Below are positions 9,959 to 23,476 of a stretch of 64,000 bases of DNA, in pieces (the first letter of the stretch is position 1; the number at the start of each line of letters is the position of its first letter). The DNA comes from Aromatoleum petrolei (GTDB taxonomy: Bacteria; Pseudomonadota; Gammaproteobacteria; Burkholderiales; Rhodocyclaceae). Position numbers and translations under genes: made by a program. The notes beneath the pieces were generated by a model, which was not told where the DNA came from, did not search any database, and saw only the letters and a program-made list of their open reading frames with translations. The stretch lies in the NCBI RefSeq assembly GCF_017894385.1, contig NZ_CP059560.1, forward strand, positions 4,906,501-4,970,500, in the 5' to 3' direction.

Positions 9959-12304
9959 ATGCCACTGGCAATATTCGCGTTCGCGGCGGGCGTCTGGGCA
10001 GCGCAGTACCAGGCGCAGTTGCCTTCGTATCCATGGCTCGCCGTGCTACCGGGCGGTTTGACCGTCACCTGCGTCTTGGCGTTGCAATGGTACAAGTCCG
10101 GTGTCGCACGCGCGAACCTGTTTCGTGCGCTGATCCTGGCGATCGCGCTAACCGCCGGGTTTGCATGGTCGAGCTGGCGTGCAGTGTGGCGGCTCGCCGA
10201 CGCACTGCCAAGAGCCGTCGAAATGCGTGACGTGGAGCTGACGGGTATCGTGGCCGAGTTGCCCGAACCCGGCGAGCAGGGGGTGCGCTTCGTTTTTCAG
10301 GTCGAAAGGGCCTCCGCCGCTGTGCCCGAGCGCGTGCTCCTGTCGTGGTACGCGGCCGAGCGGGGTGAAGGAGCCGCGCCGGCACTACGGCCCGGCGAGC
10401 GCTGGCGTTTCACCGCCCGTCTCAAGCGGCCGCACGGCCTCGCGAATCCCGAACTTTTCGACTACGAGGCGGCATTGCTCGAGCGCGGTATTCGCGCCAC
10501 CGGCAGCGTGCGCGCGTCGCCCGCACCGGTCCGAATCGACGAATTCGTCGTGCGTCCGGCAACGCTCGTGCATCGCCTGCGCGACGCCATCCGCGCGCGT
10601 TTCCACACTGCGCTGCCCGGCGCCGACTATGTCGGGGTGCTCGTTGCGCTCGCCGTGGGGGATCAGCGTGGCATCCCGGACCAGCAGTGGACGGTGTTCC
10701 GCAACACCGGGATCAGTCATCTCATAAGCATCTCCGGAATGCATGTATCGATGATCGGCCTGCTCGTCGGCTGGCTGGCCGGAAAGGCATGGCGTCGGTC
10801 GCAGCGGCGGATGTTGCGGGTTCCGGCCATGAAGGTGGCCGCGGCAAGCGGGCTCGCCGCTGCGGCCGTGTATTCGGTCCTTGCCGGGATGGGCATCCCC
10901 ACGCAGCGCTCGCTGATCATGATCGCGGTAGTCGCGGTGGCGATCCTCGGCGGGAGGGCGCCATCGAGGGGCATCGTGCTCGCGCTCGCATTGCTGTGCG
11001 TGCTGCTGTTCGATCCGTGGGCGGTGCTGGCAGCGGGGTTCTGGTTGTCCTTCGGCGCGGTCGCGATCCTGATGTTCCTTCTCGGCGGCCGCGTCCGTGC
11101 GGAAAAGGGTTGGCGCGCGGCGGTGGCGGGTCAGCTCGGTATCACGCTTGCGATGATCCCGGGTCTGGTTGTCCTGTTCAACGCCTTCTCGCTGGTTTCG
11201 CCGCTCGCCAACGCACTGGCGATCCCGCTGGTGAGCTTCGTCATCACGCCGCTCACGCTGTTGGCCATCGTCCTGCCCTTCACGGGCTTGCTGGAGCTGG
11301 CGCACTGGTTCTTCGGCGTGTTGATGGTGGCCCTTGAATGGTTGTCGGCCCTGTCTTTCGCGATGTGGTCGCAGGCCGCGCCGCCAGGGGTGCTGGCCGC
11401 AGTGGCCCTCGTCGGTGTGGGGTGGCTGATGCTCCCGCGCGGCACGCCGGCACGTGCGGCGGGGGCGCTGGCCGTGCTTCCGATGCTCGCGTGGGTGCCC
11501 GAGCGGCCCCCTTACGGGGCATTCCGCATGACCGTACTGGATGTTGGTCAGGGGACGGCGGTGCATGTGCGCACGGCCCGCCACGAGCTCATCTACGACA
11601 CCGGGCCGGCCTACCGGCAGGGCGGAGATGCAGGGATGCGGGTCCTGATCCCCTATCTTGGCGCCGCCGGTGTCAGGCGTATCGATCGCCTCGTCGTCTC
11701 GCACGACGACCTGGACCACTCGGGTGGCCTCGCATCCCTGCTCGCTGCCGGCGCAGTGAGCGAGGTGATGGCCAACTTCGATCTGCCCGAGCCTTCCGAT
11801 CGCCGACCGCAACCGCCGCGGCGCCCGTGTCTCGCGGGCGACAGCTGGTCCTGGGATGGCGTGGATTTCCGCATCCTTCATCCCGACGAGAGGGAGCTCG
11901 ACACGAGTTCGGACAACGACTCCTCCTGCGTGCTGCGCATCTCCGCGCCTGGCGGCTCCGTGCTGCTTGCGGGCGACATCGAGCGTGCCGCCGAGCGGCG
12001 CCTGCTAGTCCAAGCGGGGGAATCGCTGCGTAGCACGGTCGTGGTCGTGCCGCACCACGGGAGCAAGTCCTCGTCCGGCGAGCCCCTTGTCGCGGGCGTC
12101 GCGGCACGTGCGGCGATCCATTCGGCGGGCTACCTCAATCAGTTCCATCACCCGCATCCCGGCGTGTTGCAGCGCTGGTCGGCGGCGGGTGCGACGAACT
12201 GGCGTACCGACGAGCAGGGCGCGATCCTTGTCGATGTCGGCGTGCGCGGGGTCGAGATCACCTCCTGGCGCGATGTTGCGAGGCGCTATTGGTACGGGAG
12301 CTAG
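9959..12304 (+). CDS. comEC: DNA internalization-related competence protein ComEC/Rec2
   Basis: A 781-residue protein with the complete ComEC architecture: N-terminal hydrophobic helices with a DUF4131/OB-fold region, a central Competence domain of many transmembrane helices (GISHLISISGMHVSMIG is the family signature), and a C-terminal metallo-beta-lactamase-like domain beginning around MTVLDVGQGTAVHV with the metal motif HDDLDHSGG and later PHHGSKSS. ComEC forms the inner-membrane channel for single-stranded DNA uptake. No other competence genes lie nearby, as is common. The gene is full length, so natural transformation is possible if pilus genes exist elsewhere. Confidence 0.95.
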   Translation: MPLAIFAFAAGVWAAQYQAQLPSYPWLAVLPGGLTVTCVLALQWYKSGVARANLFRALILAIALTAGFAWSSWRAVWRLADALPRAVEMRDVELTGIVAELPEPGEQGVRFVFQVERASAAVPERVLLSWYAAERGEGAAPALRPGERWRFTARLKRPHGLANPELFDYEAALLERGIRATGSVRASPAPVRIDEFVVRPATLVHRLRDAIRARFHTALPGADYVGVLVALAVGDQRGIPDQQWTVFRNTGISHLISISGMHVSMIGLLVGWLAGKAWRRSQRRMLRVPAMKVAAASGLAAAAVYSVLAGMGIPTQRSLIMIAVVAVAILGGRAPSRGIVLALALLCVLLFDPWAVLAAGFWLSFGAVAILMFLLGGRVRAEKGWRAAVAGQLGITLAMIPGLVVLFNAFSLVSPLANALAIPLVSFVITPLTLLAIVLPFTGLLELAHWFFGVLMVALEWLSALSFAMWSQAAPPGVLAAVALVGVGWLMLPRGTPARAAGALAVLPMLAWVPERPPYGAFRMTVLDVGQGTAVHVRTARHELIYDTGPAYRQGGDAGMRVLIPYLGAAGVRRIDRLVVSHDDLDHSGGLASLLAAGAVSEVMANFDLPEPSDRRPQPPRRPCLAGDSWSWDGVDFRILHPDERELDTSSDNDSSCVLRISAPGGSVLLAGDIERAAERRLLVQAGESLRSTVVVVPHHGSKSSSGEPLVAGVAARAAIHSAGYLNQFHHPHPGVLQRWSAAGATNWRTDEQGAILVDVGVRGVEITSWRDVARRYWYGS

Positions 12305-12359
12305 GTGTTCGTCCTGTTACACTTCAAGGATCTGCCGTGCATACCGGGATTTCGCTTCA

Positions 12360-13298
12360 ATGAGTCTGCTTGACACCCTGCGCCGTCTGCTCCGGCCCGA
12401 ACCACCCCCTTCGCGTGCCGTCCAGCCCGTGGTGGACCGGCCGTGGCATGGCGTGCGCGAGCGGTCGGTGCAATGCATCGGTCCGCACGGTTTTCATCGC
12501 ATGGCATATGTGGAATGGGGCAATCCAGCCACCCGCAAGGTGCTCGTGTGCGCGCACGGTCTCACCCGCAACGGGCGCGACTTCGATTTCCTCGCGCAGG
12601 CGCTGGCGGACGACTACCGTGTGGTATGCCCCGACGTGGTGGGGCGGGGACGCAGCGACTGGCTCGGCGTGAAGTCCGACTACGGCTTCCCGCTGTACGT
12701 TGGGGACATGGTGACGTTGCTGGCGCGGCTTGATGCCGACACGGTGCATTGGGTCGGCACATCCATGGGCGGGATCATCGGCATGCTGCTCGCCAGCAGG
12801 CCGCACACGCCGATCTCGCGGCTCGTCCTCAACGACGTCGGACCGGTGATCACTGCGGCCTCGCTCCGACGCATCGGCGAATACGTCGGGAATGCGCCGA
12901 AATTCCGCAGCATGGCCGAGGCCGAAGCCTGGATCCGCGCCGTGAGCGCCCCCTTCGGCCCGCTCACCGACGACCAGTGGCAACACCTCACGCGCTATTC
13001 GGTGCGTCCCGTCGAGGGGGGCTTCGCGATGGTGTACGACCCAGGACTGGGCGACGTCTTCCGCGCGGCGCCCGTGGTGGTCGATATCGATCTGTGGGAT
13101 GTGTACAACGCGATCCAGTGCCCGACGCTTGCGATCCGCGGCGCCGAATCGGATCTGCTCACCCCCGAGACATTCCGCCGGATGGGTGACACCGGGCCGC
13201 GGGCGCGACTTGCGGAGATTGCGGGCGTGGGGCACGCACCGGTGCTGATGGACCGTGCGCAGATCGCGCTGGTGCGCGACTTCCTGCTCGAGCGATGA
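12360..13298 (+). CDS. Alpha/beta hydrolase
   Basis: A 312-residue alpha/beta-fold hydrolase. The nucleophile elbow GTSMGG gives Ser135; the oxyanion-hole HGLTRNGRDF follows strand 3; a likely acid is in GAESDLLTPE and the catalytic His in GVGHAPVL. The closest known relatives are general esterases/hydrolases of proteobacteria; the substrate cannot be named. No signal peptide, so cytoplasmic. The ATG at 12360 starts MSLLDTLRRLLRPEP; the frame is open further upstream inside the comEC end but without homology. Confidence 0.88.
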   Translation: MSLLDTLRRLLRPEPPPSRAVQPVVDRPWHGVRERSVQCIGPHGFHRMAYVEWGNPATRKVLVCAHGLTRNGRDFDFLAQALADDYRVVCPDVVGRGRSDWLGVKSDYGFPLYVGDMVTLLARLDADTVHWVGTSMGGIIGMLLASRPHTPISRLVLNDVGPVITAASLRRIGEYVGNAPKFRSMAEAEAWIRAVSAPFGPLTDDQWQHLTRYSVRPVEGGFAMVYDPGLGDVFRAAPVVVDIDLWDVYNAIQCPTLAIRGAESDLLTPETFRRMGDTGPRARLAEIAGVGHAPVLMDRAQIALVRDFLLER

Positions 13299-13326
13299 GG
13301 CGTGCGTTGCGGGAGGCGGGCACACG

Positions 13327-14010
13327 ATGAGCAGCATTTCGACGCTCGACTGGGTTGCGCTCGGCTGGTTTCTCGCGGCGTGGGCGGGCTACGGGTGGTT
13401 ATCGGAAAGCAGCCGCTGGTCGCAGCGCGGCCTGATGGGGGTGAGTCACCGCTTCCGGCTCGACTGGGCCCGCGAGATGCTCGCACGCGATCTGCGTGTC
13501 AGCGACGCGGCATTGGTGGGCAATCTCATGCAGAGCGTGTCGTTCTACGCGAACACCACGATCTACATCATCGCCGGCCTGCTCGCCGTACTCGGGGCCC
13601 TTGACCAGGCGATGCGCTTCACCGCCGACCTGCCGTTTGCGCGCGCGACCTCGCGCGAATTGGCGGAACTGAAGCTGCTGCTGTTGCTGACCGTTTTCGT
13701 GGTTGCCTACTTCAAGTTCACCTGGTCGCTGCGCCAGTTCAACATGCTCTCCATTCTCATCGGCGCGAGTCCGACGAATCCCGACGGGGCAGGGCGTGAG
13801 CGCATGGTGCAGCGAGTCGCGATGGTGAACTCGCTGGCTGGCGACGAGTTCAATCGCGGCATCCGCGCCTACTATTTCGGGCTTGCAGCGGTTGCCTGGT
13901 TCATCCAGCCCTGGCTCTTCCTGTTCCTGACCGCGCTGGTGGTCGTGGTGCTCTACCGTCGCGACTTTACTTCGTCGGTGCTGGTGGTGCTCGACGACGA
14001 TCGCGGCTGA
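13327..14010 (+). CDS. DUF599 family membrane protein
   Basis: A 227-residue integral membrane protein with about four transmembrane segments: LGWFLAAWAGYGWL, TIYIIAGLLAVLGAL, LLLLTVFVVAYFKFTW and FGLAAVAWFIQPWLFLFLTALVVVVLY. Conserved features of DUF599 are visible: an N-terminal RWSQRGLMG segment, the LMQSVSFYANTTI helix and the FTWSLRQFNMLS loop. The function of the family is unknown. It follows the hydrolase gene by 28 bp and is probably co-transcribed with it. Confidence 0.8.
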   Translation: MSSISTLDWVALGWFLAAWAGYGWLSESSRWSQRGLMGVSHRFRLDWAREMLARDLRVSDAALVGNLMQSVSFYANTTIYIIAGLLAVLGALDQAMRFTADLPFARATSRELAELKLLLLLTVFVVAYFKFTWSLRQFNMLSILIGASPTNPDGAGRERMVQRVAMVNSLAGDEFNRGIRAYYFGLAAVAWFIQPWLFLFLTALVVVVLYRRDFTSSVLVVLDDDRG

Positions 14011-14034
14011 AGGGGCTGCCGGCGCTCGCTGTTC

Positions 14035-14451
14035 TCAGTCTGCATCCCCTGGCGAGCGCTGCGGATCGAAGTGGATGGAGGCGGAGTTGATGCAGTAGCG
14101 CAGCCCCGTGGGCGCCGGTCCGTCTTCGAAGACGTGCCCGAGATGGGCGCCGCATTGGTGGCACAGCACCTCGGTGCGATGCATGAAGTGAGAGTGGTCT
14201 TCGGCCTCATCGACGTTCTCCGGCGCGGCTGCGGTCCAGAAACTGGGCCAACCGCAGCCTGCGTCGAACTTGTGCTCGGAGTCGAACAGCGGCGCGCCGC
14301 AGCAGATGCAACGGTACTCGCCGTTCTCCCAGAAGTTCCAGTATTCGCCGGTGAAGGCACGCTCGGTGCCTTTTTGCCGGGCGACCTGATACTGCGTGGG
14401 TGAGAGTTGCGCGCGCCACTCGGCGTCGGTCTTTTCGATCTTGCGGCTCAT
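14035..14451 (-). CDS. msrB: Peptide-methionine (R)-S-oxide reductase MsrB
   Basis: A 138-residue enzyme that repairs the R-epimer of methionine sulfoxide in proteins. It has the two zinc-binding CxxC pairs ([10 protein letters not shown] and [15 protein letters not shown]), the GCGWPSFW segment and the catalytic cysteine in [11 protein letters not shown]. There is no signal peptide, so it is the cytoplasmic form. The start at 14451 gives the typical [22 protein letters not shown]-terminus. Confidence 0.96.
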   Translation of the reverse strand: MSRKIEKTDAEWRAQLSPTQYQVARQKGTERAFTGEYWNFWENGEYRCICCGAPLFDSEHKFDAGCGWPSFWTAAAPENVDEAEDHSHFMHRTEVLCHQCGAHLGHVFEDGPAPTGLRYCINSASIHFDPQRSPGDAD

Positions 14452-14483
14452 TGATTTCCCTCCGTCGGGACCGCGCGCAACCT

Positions 14484-15653
14484 TCAGTGCAGGTGGCGGG
14501 GCGCCTGCTCGCCGTGCTCGTCAGGCATCTCCGCGTGCACGATCTCGCCCTCCGGCGAGGGGTAGAGCGGTGCGCCGCAGTCGTCGCAGTATTCGAGCGG
14601 GAAACGGTGTTCGAGGTTCACGATTTCGGTCACGCCGCAATCGCGCAGCACCGCCTCGATCTCGGCATGCGCGTCGGACGTCTCGTCTTCCGCGCCGAGC
14701 AGCGGCCACACGACGCCGTGAACGACCTCTTCCTTGCCGCGCAGGGTCAGTCCGACGCGGTATTCCTCGAGCTCGCGGTCGTAGAACGGCGCGATCACGG
14801 CGCGGACGTTCGCGGCCGGCGTATCCAACTCGGCGCCGAGGAAGGCCACCGAGGCGCGGATCGCATACGGGCGGCTGTCCTTGTCGGCCTGGCGGCTGGC
14901 AGCGAAATACGCTTCCGGCAACACGACTTCCATTGCACAGCCCGGCAGCAGGGGGGTGAGGCAGGCGCCGCCCTGCATGCGCCACTGTGCCATGCATTGC
15001 TCGCGCGTGCGGTCGGGCTGCTGCCACGCGAACAGTGCCTCGCCCTTGGGCACGGCAACCGCTGCAAGCAGGTAACGCGTGTCGGACAGGAACTGCGCCG
15101 TTTCCGGCATGCCTTCGGTGTCGATGCGCAAGTCCTTCCCGGCGACGGCAGCGCGCCCGAGTTCGGCGGCGAATGCAGAGGTCGCGCAGTAGCCCTGCGG
15201 CAACTGGTCTGGGCTGAAGAGGAAGTCGGCAAGCGCCAGTTTCACCTTATCGGCGAGCACGTGAGCCTGCAGGTGCACCCGCAGGTTCGCCAGAACGGCA
15301 GCGGAAATGGTGTTGGACGGGATGCGATAGCGCGACCACGCCAGCACCGGCGCGGCGATGAGCAGGATGTCGTGATCCGGAGAAAGGCCGGACGCGCTCT
15401 CCGCGCGCGACTCGATGTAGTCCGCGAGTTCGTCGTAGGCGCGCGGGTCGGCGGCGTACAGATGGTCGAGCGCGGCATTCAGCGTGTCTTCGCCGCCTTC
15501 CTCGAGGATGCGATCGAGGCTCTCGCACAGCAGCCGGTCCCAGTAGCGGTCTTCCGCGCGGCTGCCGGATTCGGCCAGGCCCGTTGCGAGCCAGATCAGG
15601 TTTTCGGCGTCGCGGCCCAAACCACCGCGGCGTTTTTGACGAGGTCTCTTCAT
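14484..15653 (-). CDS. DUF2863 family protein
   Basis: A 389-residue cytoplasmic protein found mainly in betaproteobacteria, matching the DUF2863 family by its basic start [32 protein letters not shown] and by its length. A CxxC pair near the C-terminus ([16 protein letters not shown]) could bind zinc. Function is unknown. It lies upstream of msrB with a 32-bp gap on the same strand, so the two may share a transcript. Confidence 0.7.
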   Translation of the reverse strand: MKRPRQKRRGGLGRDAENLIWLATGLAESGSRAEDRYWDRLLCESLDRILEEGGEDTLNAALDHLYAADPRAYDELADYIESRAESASGLSPDHDILLIAAPVLAWSRYRIPSNTISAAVLANLRVHLQAHVLADKVKLALADFLFSPDQLPQGYCATSAFAAELGRAAVAGKDLRIDTEGMPETAQFLSDTRYLLAAVAVPKGEALFAWQQPDRTREQCMAQWRMQGGACLTPLLPGCAMEVVLPEAYFAASRQADKDSRPYAIRASVAFLGAELDTPAANVRAVIAPFYDRELEEYRVGLTLRGKEEVVHGVVWPLLGAEDETSDAHAEIEAVLRDCGVTEIVNLEHRFPLEYCDDCGAPLYPSPEGEIVHAEMPDEHGEQAPRHLH

Positions 15654-15693
15654 GGAAATTCCTGTTTGGGGGATCTTGCAGCGCCTGCGCAGT

Positions 15694-16527
15694 TCAGTAC
15701 GCAGGTCTGTTGAGCCTTACGGCCTGGAGGATGGTAGCCGAAATCTCCTCAATGGATTTCGTCGTCGAGTCGAGCCAGGGGATGTTCTCGCGGCGCATCA
15801 GCTTCTGTGCAGCCTCGATCTCGAAGCGGCAGTTCTCGATTGCGGCGTATCGGCTGTTCGGGCGTCGCTCCTGGCGGATCTGCGAGAGGCGCTCGGGCGC
15901 GATCGTGAGGCCGAACAGCTTGGCGCGATGGCGGTGCAGTTCGCCGGGCAGCTTGTTGCGCTCGAAGTCCTCGGGAATGAGAGGGTAATTCGCAGCCTTC
16001 ACCCCGAACTGCATCGCGAGATAGAGGCTCGTGGGCGTCTTGCCCGAGCGCGACACGCCGACGAGGATCACGTCCGCGTCGGCGAGCTCTCCGTCCGTCG
16101 AGATCCCGTCGTCGTGCGACATGGCGAAGTTGATCGCCTCGATGCGCGCCTTGTAGTCCTGGCTCTCGGCGATGCCGTGGAAGCGTCCCACCGTGTGGGT
16201 CGAGCGCTGGCCGAGCTCGGCCTCCAGCGGCACGATGAACTGCTCGAAGAGGTCAACGAACAGGGCATCTACGTCGCGCAACCCACTTTCGGGGTGCGGA
16301 TTCACGAGGGTGCTGAAGACGATCGGGCGGACGCCGTCGGCAGCGCGTGCCTCGCGGATCAGGCGGGCAGCGTCGAGTGCCTTGTCGAGGTCGTCGACGA
16401 AGGGGATGCGGACCTGGCGCAGCCCGGACTTCGGGAACTGCGCGAGCAGGCTGTGGCCCAGCGTCTCGGCCGTAATGCCGGTGCCGTCGGAGATGAAGAA
16501 TACGGTCCGGGGAGGATTTTCGCTCAT
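15694..16527 (-). CDS. ppsR: PEP synthase regulatory protein (bifunctional kinase/pyrophosphorylase)
   Basis: A 277-residue member of the PpsR/DUF299 family, which inactivates PEP synthase by ADP-dependent phosphorylation and reactivates it by phosphate-dependent dephosphorylation (family knowledge). Starts [28 protein letters not shown], a family hallmark; the P-loop-like motif is [15 protein letters not shown]. Length matches well-known members. It is divergent from ppsA, its target, with 109 bp between the starts, a common arrangement. An ATG at 16539 is an alternative start. Confidence 0.95.
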   Translation of the reverse strand: MSENPPRTVFFISDGTGITAETLGHSLLAQFPKSGLRQVRIPFVDDLDKALDAARLIREARAADGVRPIVFSTLVNPHPESGLRDVDALFVDLFEQFIVPLEAELGQRSTHTVGRFHGIAESQDYKARIEAINFAMSHDDGISTDGELADADVILVGVSRSGKTPTSLYLAMQFGVKAANYPLIPEDFERNKLPGELHRHRAKLFGLTIAPERLSQIRQERRPNSRYAAIENCRFEIEAAQKLMRRENIPWLDSTTKSIEEISATILQAVRLNRPAY

Positions 16528-16579
16528 GGTCGGGGCCAAAGATCGTTACATACGGGAAAACCTGTCATGCGGCAAAGCA

Positions 16580-16606
16580 GCAAAATTCGCTAAAATCACA
16601 TTTTGC
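16580..16606. promoter_or_regulatory. Inverted repeat and -10-like box between ppsR and ppsA
   Basis: GCAAAAT (16580-16586) and ATTTTGC (16600-16606) form a perfect 7-bp inverted repeat with a 13-bp spacer that includes TAAAAT (16591-16596), a possible -10 box for ppsA. The spacing suits a dimeric regulator, but no known consensus is matched with certainty. Confidence 0.35.
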
Positions 16607-16636
16607 TTTCTCCCCAACAAAACCGGAAGGCCATTC

Positions 16637-19003
16637 ATGACCCGTTATGTCATCCCCTTCACTGAACTGCGCATGTCGGACGTAGAGCAGGTCGGTGGCA
16701 AGAACGCCTCGCTCGGCGAGATGATCAGTCAGTTGCCCGCCAGTGTGCGGGTTCCTGGCGGATTCGCCACCACTGCCGATGCGTTCCGCGAGTTCCTCGC
16801 CCATCAGGGGCTCGCGGAGAAAATCCGCGCTGCGCTCGATGCGCTGGATGTGGATGACGTCGAAAAGCTGGCGAAAACCGGCGCGCAGATCCGCCAGTGG
16901 GTTGTCGAGACCCCCTTCCCGACCAAGCTGGAAGAAGAGATTCATGCAGCGTACAACGCACTGACCGCGGAAGGCGAGGGTAGTTTTGCGGTGCGTTCGT
17001 CCGCGACCGCCGAGGATCTCCCGGATGCCTCGTTCGCCGGTCAGCAGGAAACCTTCCTGAACATTCATGGTTACGAGAACATCCTGCATGCGATGAAGGA
17101 AGTGTTCGCGTCGCTGTACAACGACCGCGCCATTGCCTACCGCGTGCACAAAGGCTTTGCGCACGCCGACGTTGCACTGTCGGCCGGCGTGCAGCGCATG
17201 GTGCGCTCCGATACCGGTGCCTCGGGAGTGATGTTCACCATCGACACCGAGTCGGGCTTCGACAACGTCGTGTTCATCACGGCTTCCTACGGCCTGGGTG
17301 AGACGGTCGTGCAGGGCGCGGTGAATCCGGACGAGTACTACGTGCACAAGCAGACGCTGGCGCAGGGCAAGCCCGCGGTGATCCGCCGCAACCTCGGCTC
17401 CAAGCTGATCAAGATGGTCTTCGCGGACAAGAAGGAAGCCGGCAAGTCGGTGCGCACCGTCGATGTGCCCGAGGCCGACCGCGTCAAGTTCTCGCTGACG
17501 AACGAGGACGTGCTCGAACTCGCGCGCTACGCCGTCGTGATCGAGCAGCACTATGGCCGCCCGATGGACATCGAATGGGGCAAGGACGGCCAGGACGGCA
17601 AGCTCTACATCCTCCAGGCGCGCCCCGAGACCGTGAAGAGCCAGTCCAACGGGCTGGTGATGGAGAAGTACCGCCTCAAGCAGTACGGCAAGGCACTGGC
17701 GCACGGCCGCGCAATTGGCCAGAAGATCGGCGTCGGCACGGTGCGCGTCGTTGCCGATGCGTCCGAGATGAGCCGTGTGCAGGCGGGCGACATCCTCGTC
17801 ACCGACATGACCGACCCGAACTGGGAGCCGGTGATGAAGCGCGCCAGCGCCATCGTGACCAACCGCGGCGGCCGCACCTGCCACGCCGCGATCATCGCGC
17901 GCGAGCTGGGCATCCCGGCCATCGTCGGTTGCGGCAACGCGACCGAAGTGCTGTCGGAAGGCGACTCGGTGACCGTGTCGTGCGCCGAAGGTGACACCGG
18001 CTACGTCTATCGCGGCAAGCTCGATTTCGAGGTGATCACGACGGACATGGGCAACCTGCCCGAGATCCCGGTCAAGATCATGATGAACGTCGGCAACCCG
18101 GAACTCGCCTTCGAGTTCGCGCAGATCCCGAACGGCGGCGTCGGCCTTGCGCGCCTCGAGTTCGTCATCAACAACATGATCGGCATCCACCCGAAGGCGA
18201 TCCTCGAGCTGAACCAGGTCCCGGCCAGCCTGCGCGATGAGATCCTGCGCCGGTCGCGCGGCTACGCGACGCCCAAGCAGTTCTTCATCGAGAAGCTGGT
18301 GGAAGGCGTGGCGACGATCGCCGCGGCCTTCTATCCGAAGCCCGTCATCGTCCGCATGTCCGACTTCAAGTCGAACGAGTACCGCAAGCTTCTCGGTGGC
18401 GAGATCTACGAGCCGGAGGAAGAAAACCCGATGCTGGGCTTCCGCGGCGCCTCGCGCTACATCGCGCACAGCTTCCGGGACTGCTTCGAGCTCGAGTGCA
18501 TCGCGATGAAGAAGGTGCGCAACGAGCTGGGCCTGACCAACGTCCAGATCATGGTGCCCTTCGTGCGCAACGTCGAAGAAGCCAAGGGTGTCGTCGACCT
18601 CCTCGCCGCGCACGGCCTCAAGCGTGGCACGAACGATCTCAAGCTCATCATGATGTGCGAGATCCCGTCCAACGCGCTGCTCGCGGACCAGTTCCTCGAG
18701 CACTTCGACGGCTTCTCCATCGGCTCGAACGATCTCACCCAGCTCACGCTCGGCCTCGACCGTGACTCCGGCCTCGTCGCCCACGCATTCGACGAGCGCG
18801 ATCCGGCGGTGAAGCAGCTCCTGTCGATGGCGATCAAGTCGGCCAACCGCCTCGGTAAGTACGTCGGCATTTGCGGGCAGGGTCCGTCGGACCACGCCGA
18901 TTTCGCCGAATGGCTGATGGACGAAGGGATTCAGACGATCTCGCTCAATCCCGACACGGTCGTCGATACCTGGCTCAAGCTGTCCGAGCACGCTGGCAAG
19001 TAA
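16637..19003 (+). CDS. ppsA: Phosphoenolpyruvate synthase (pyruvate, water dikinase)
   Basis: A 788-residue gluconeogenic enzyme converting pyruvate and ATP to PEP, AMP and phosphate. Domains in order: N-terminal ATP-grasp nucleotide-binding domain ([12 protein letters not shown] at the start), the central phosphohistidine domain with the catalytic motif [15 protein letters not shown], and a C-terminal PEP/pyruvate-binding TIM barrel ending with [18 protein letters not shown] and [10 protein letters not shown]. Start ATG 16637 has GGAAGG upstream. It is divergent from ppsR, which would regulate it on the conserved histidine/threonine loop, and is followed by a strong terminator. Confidence 0.97.
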   Translation: MTRYVIPFTELRMSDVEQVGGKNASLGEMISQLPASVRVPGGFATTADAFREFLAHQGLAEKIRAALDALDVDDVEKLAKTGAQIRQWVVETPFPTKLEEEIHAAYNALTAEGEGSFAVRSSATAEDLPDASFAGQQETFLNIHGYENILHAMKEVFASLYNDRAIAYRVHKGFAHADVALSAGVQRMVRSDTGASGVMFTIDTESGFDNVVFITASYGLGETVVQGAVNPDEYYVHKQTLAQGKPAVIRRNLGSKLIKMVFADKKEAGKSVRTVDVPEADRVKFSLTNEDVLELARYAVVIEQHYGRPMDIEWGKDGQDGKLYILQARPETVKSQSNGLVMEKYRLKQYGKALAHGRAIGQKIGVGTVRVVADASEMSRVQAGDILVTDMTDPNWEPVMKRASAIVTNRGGRTCHAAIIARELGIPAIVGCGNATEVLSEGDSVTVSCAEGDTGYVYRGKLDFEVITTDMGNLPEIPVKIMMNVGNPELAFEFAQIPNGGVGLARLEFVINNMIGIHPKAILELNQVPASLRDEILRRSRGYATPKQFFIEKLVEGVATIAAAFYPKPVIVRMSDFKSNEYRKLLGGEIYEPEEENPMLGFRGASRYIAHSFRDCFELECIAMKKVRNELGLTNVQIMVPFVRNVEEAKGVVDLLAAHGLKRGTNDLKLIMMCEIPSNALLADQFLEHFDGFSIGSNDLTQLTLGLDRDSGLVAHAFDERDPAVKQLLSMAIKSANRLGKYVGICGQGPSDHADFAEWLMDEGIQTISLNPDTVVDTWLKLSEHAGK

Positions 19004-19024
19004 GACCGCGCCCGGCGGAACGAA

Positions 19025-19052
19025 AACGGCGGCCTCGGCCGCCGTTTTTTTT
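19025..19052 (+). terminator. Rho-independent terminator after ppsA
   Basis: AACGGCGGCC and GGCCGCCGTT form a near-perfect stem beginning 22 bases after the ppsA stop, directly followed by eight T. A clear intrinsic terminator. Confidence 0.93.
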
Positions 19053-19249
19053 GCGTGTTCGCAATGCAGCCAATTTGACGGCCTTGACGGACGGGTATGA
19101 CGGACCGCCTTGAGTCGCATCAATTGAGACATGCTAATCCGGGTCTATTATTTTATGGAAAACAAAATCCGGAAAACGATGGCCGAATGCAACGGCCGGC
19201 ATGGGTGCGCAGTGAGGCGCACGGCAACGACAGACAGGAGATGCGAACA

Positions 19250-19633
19250 ATGGGCGTGATCGAAGGCGCGGTGCGGGATCTTCTCGAGAAGACGGAGTTT
19301 GTAACGATCGTTACCGAGGGCCCCGAGGGGCCGCACGTGGTGGGAAACTGGGGCGAATACCTGCGGCGTCTCGGGGTCGAGGGGGACAAGCTGGTTTTGC
19401 CGGCAGGGTACTATCGCAAGACGGAGGAAAACCTGCGCAGCAACCCGCGCGTCCAGATCCTGGCGGCGTCGCGTTCGGTACAGGGCAGTCACGGACCCGG
19501 CCAGGGCTGCCTGCTGCATGGGATCGGAGCGATCGTGAACGACCCGGAACTGCTTGAGCGCGTGAAGGCATCGTTTCCGTGGGCGCGCGCCGTGCTGGTG
19601 ATCGAGGTCGAGCGGGCCGAATTGCAGCTCTGA
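19250..19633 (+). CDS. Pyridoxamine 5'-phosphate oxidase-like (FMN-binding split barrel) protein
   Basis: A 127-residue protein beginning MGVIEGAVRDLLEKTEFVTIVTEGPEGPHVVGNWGEY. The split-barrel layout and strand order fit the PNPOx-like flavin-binding superfamily; the segment LVLPAGYYRKTEENLRSNPRV is typical. Substrate and cofactor are not known. ATG 19250 is preferred because AGGAG at 19236-19240 is nine bases upstream; the ATG at 19241 touches that box. It is a single gene between the ppsA terminator and the converging fadH. Confidence 0.75.
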   Translation: MGVIEGAVRDLLEKTEFVTIVTEGPEGPHVVGNWGEYLRRLGVEGDKLVLPAGYYRKTEENLRSNPRVQILAASRSVQGSHGPGQGCLLHGIGAIVNDPELLERVKASFPWARAVLVIEVERAELQL

Positions 19634-19698
19634 CCGCCTGGCGCCTCGCGGGGCACCAGGCGAACAGAACTGCGGGGGGATGCTGTCAGCGCGCGAAC

Positions 19699-23046
<3,348 letters not shown>

Positions 23047-23055
23047 GTGGAGCCG

Positions 23056-23427
23056 ATGAAGCCGCCGCGCCGTTCGCCGAATCACGAACTGACGCGTAAT
23101 GAATATGCACTGACCTCGGCAAACCGCGGCGTCGGGCGCATGGCGTTCGTGCTCGGGGCCACGCTCGTGGTGGCGGTGCTGGTGGCGGTGGCCGGACTGC
23201 GGTTTTTCGAGAATAATCTTGCGCCGGCGTCCTACCTTTCAGACGTGCGCGCGGAAAACATCGAACTCAGGAAGGAGCTCGCAAAGGTTCGTCTCGAGCT
23301 GGATGTCGAACTGGCGACGCGCGGCGAACTGGAGCGACAAGTTGCAGCGCTAAACGAACAACTGAAGCAGGTCGGCGACGAACTGGCGTTCCTGAAATCA
23401 GCCGGGGCGGGCAAGCCGGAAAAGTGA
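23056..23427 (+). CDS. Small coiled-coil membrane protein (DUF6776-like)
   Basis: A 123-residue protein: a basic cytoplasmic start (MKPPRRSPNHELTRNEY), one transmembrane helix (MAFVLGATLVVAVLVAVAGL) and a periplasmic heptad-rich coiled coil (VRAENIELRKELAKVRLELD and following). It resembles the DUF6776 family, though I am not certain of the name. A GTG nine bases upstream is an alternative start. It lies between the M23 peptidase and bactofilin genes and may link them in one complex; this is inferred from position. Confidence 0.6.
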   Translation: MKPPRRSPNHELTRNEYALTSANRGVGRMAFVLGATLVVAVLVAVAGLRFFENNLAPASYLSDVRAENIELRKELAKVRLELDVELATRGELERQVAALNEQLKQVGDELAFLKSAGAGKPEK

Positions 23428-23476
23428 CCCGTCGCGCCGGGCAGGCACGGGAGTGGAAAAGGGGGGGGCAGGAGCG

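Noticed and set aside
16565..19132. A very long open frame antisense to ppsA (about 855 codons)
   Set aside because: The plus strand encodes an unmistakable full-length PEP synthase; in GC-rich DNA with strong third-position bias the opposite frame stays open. Its translation has no domain likeness.
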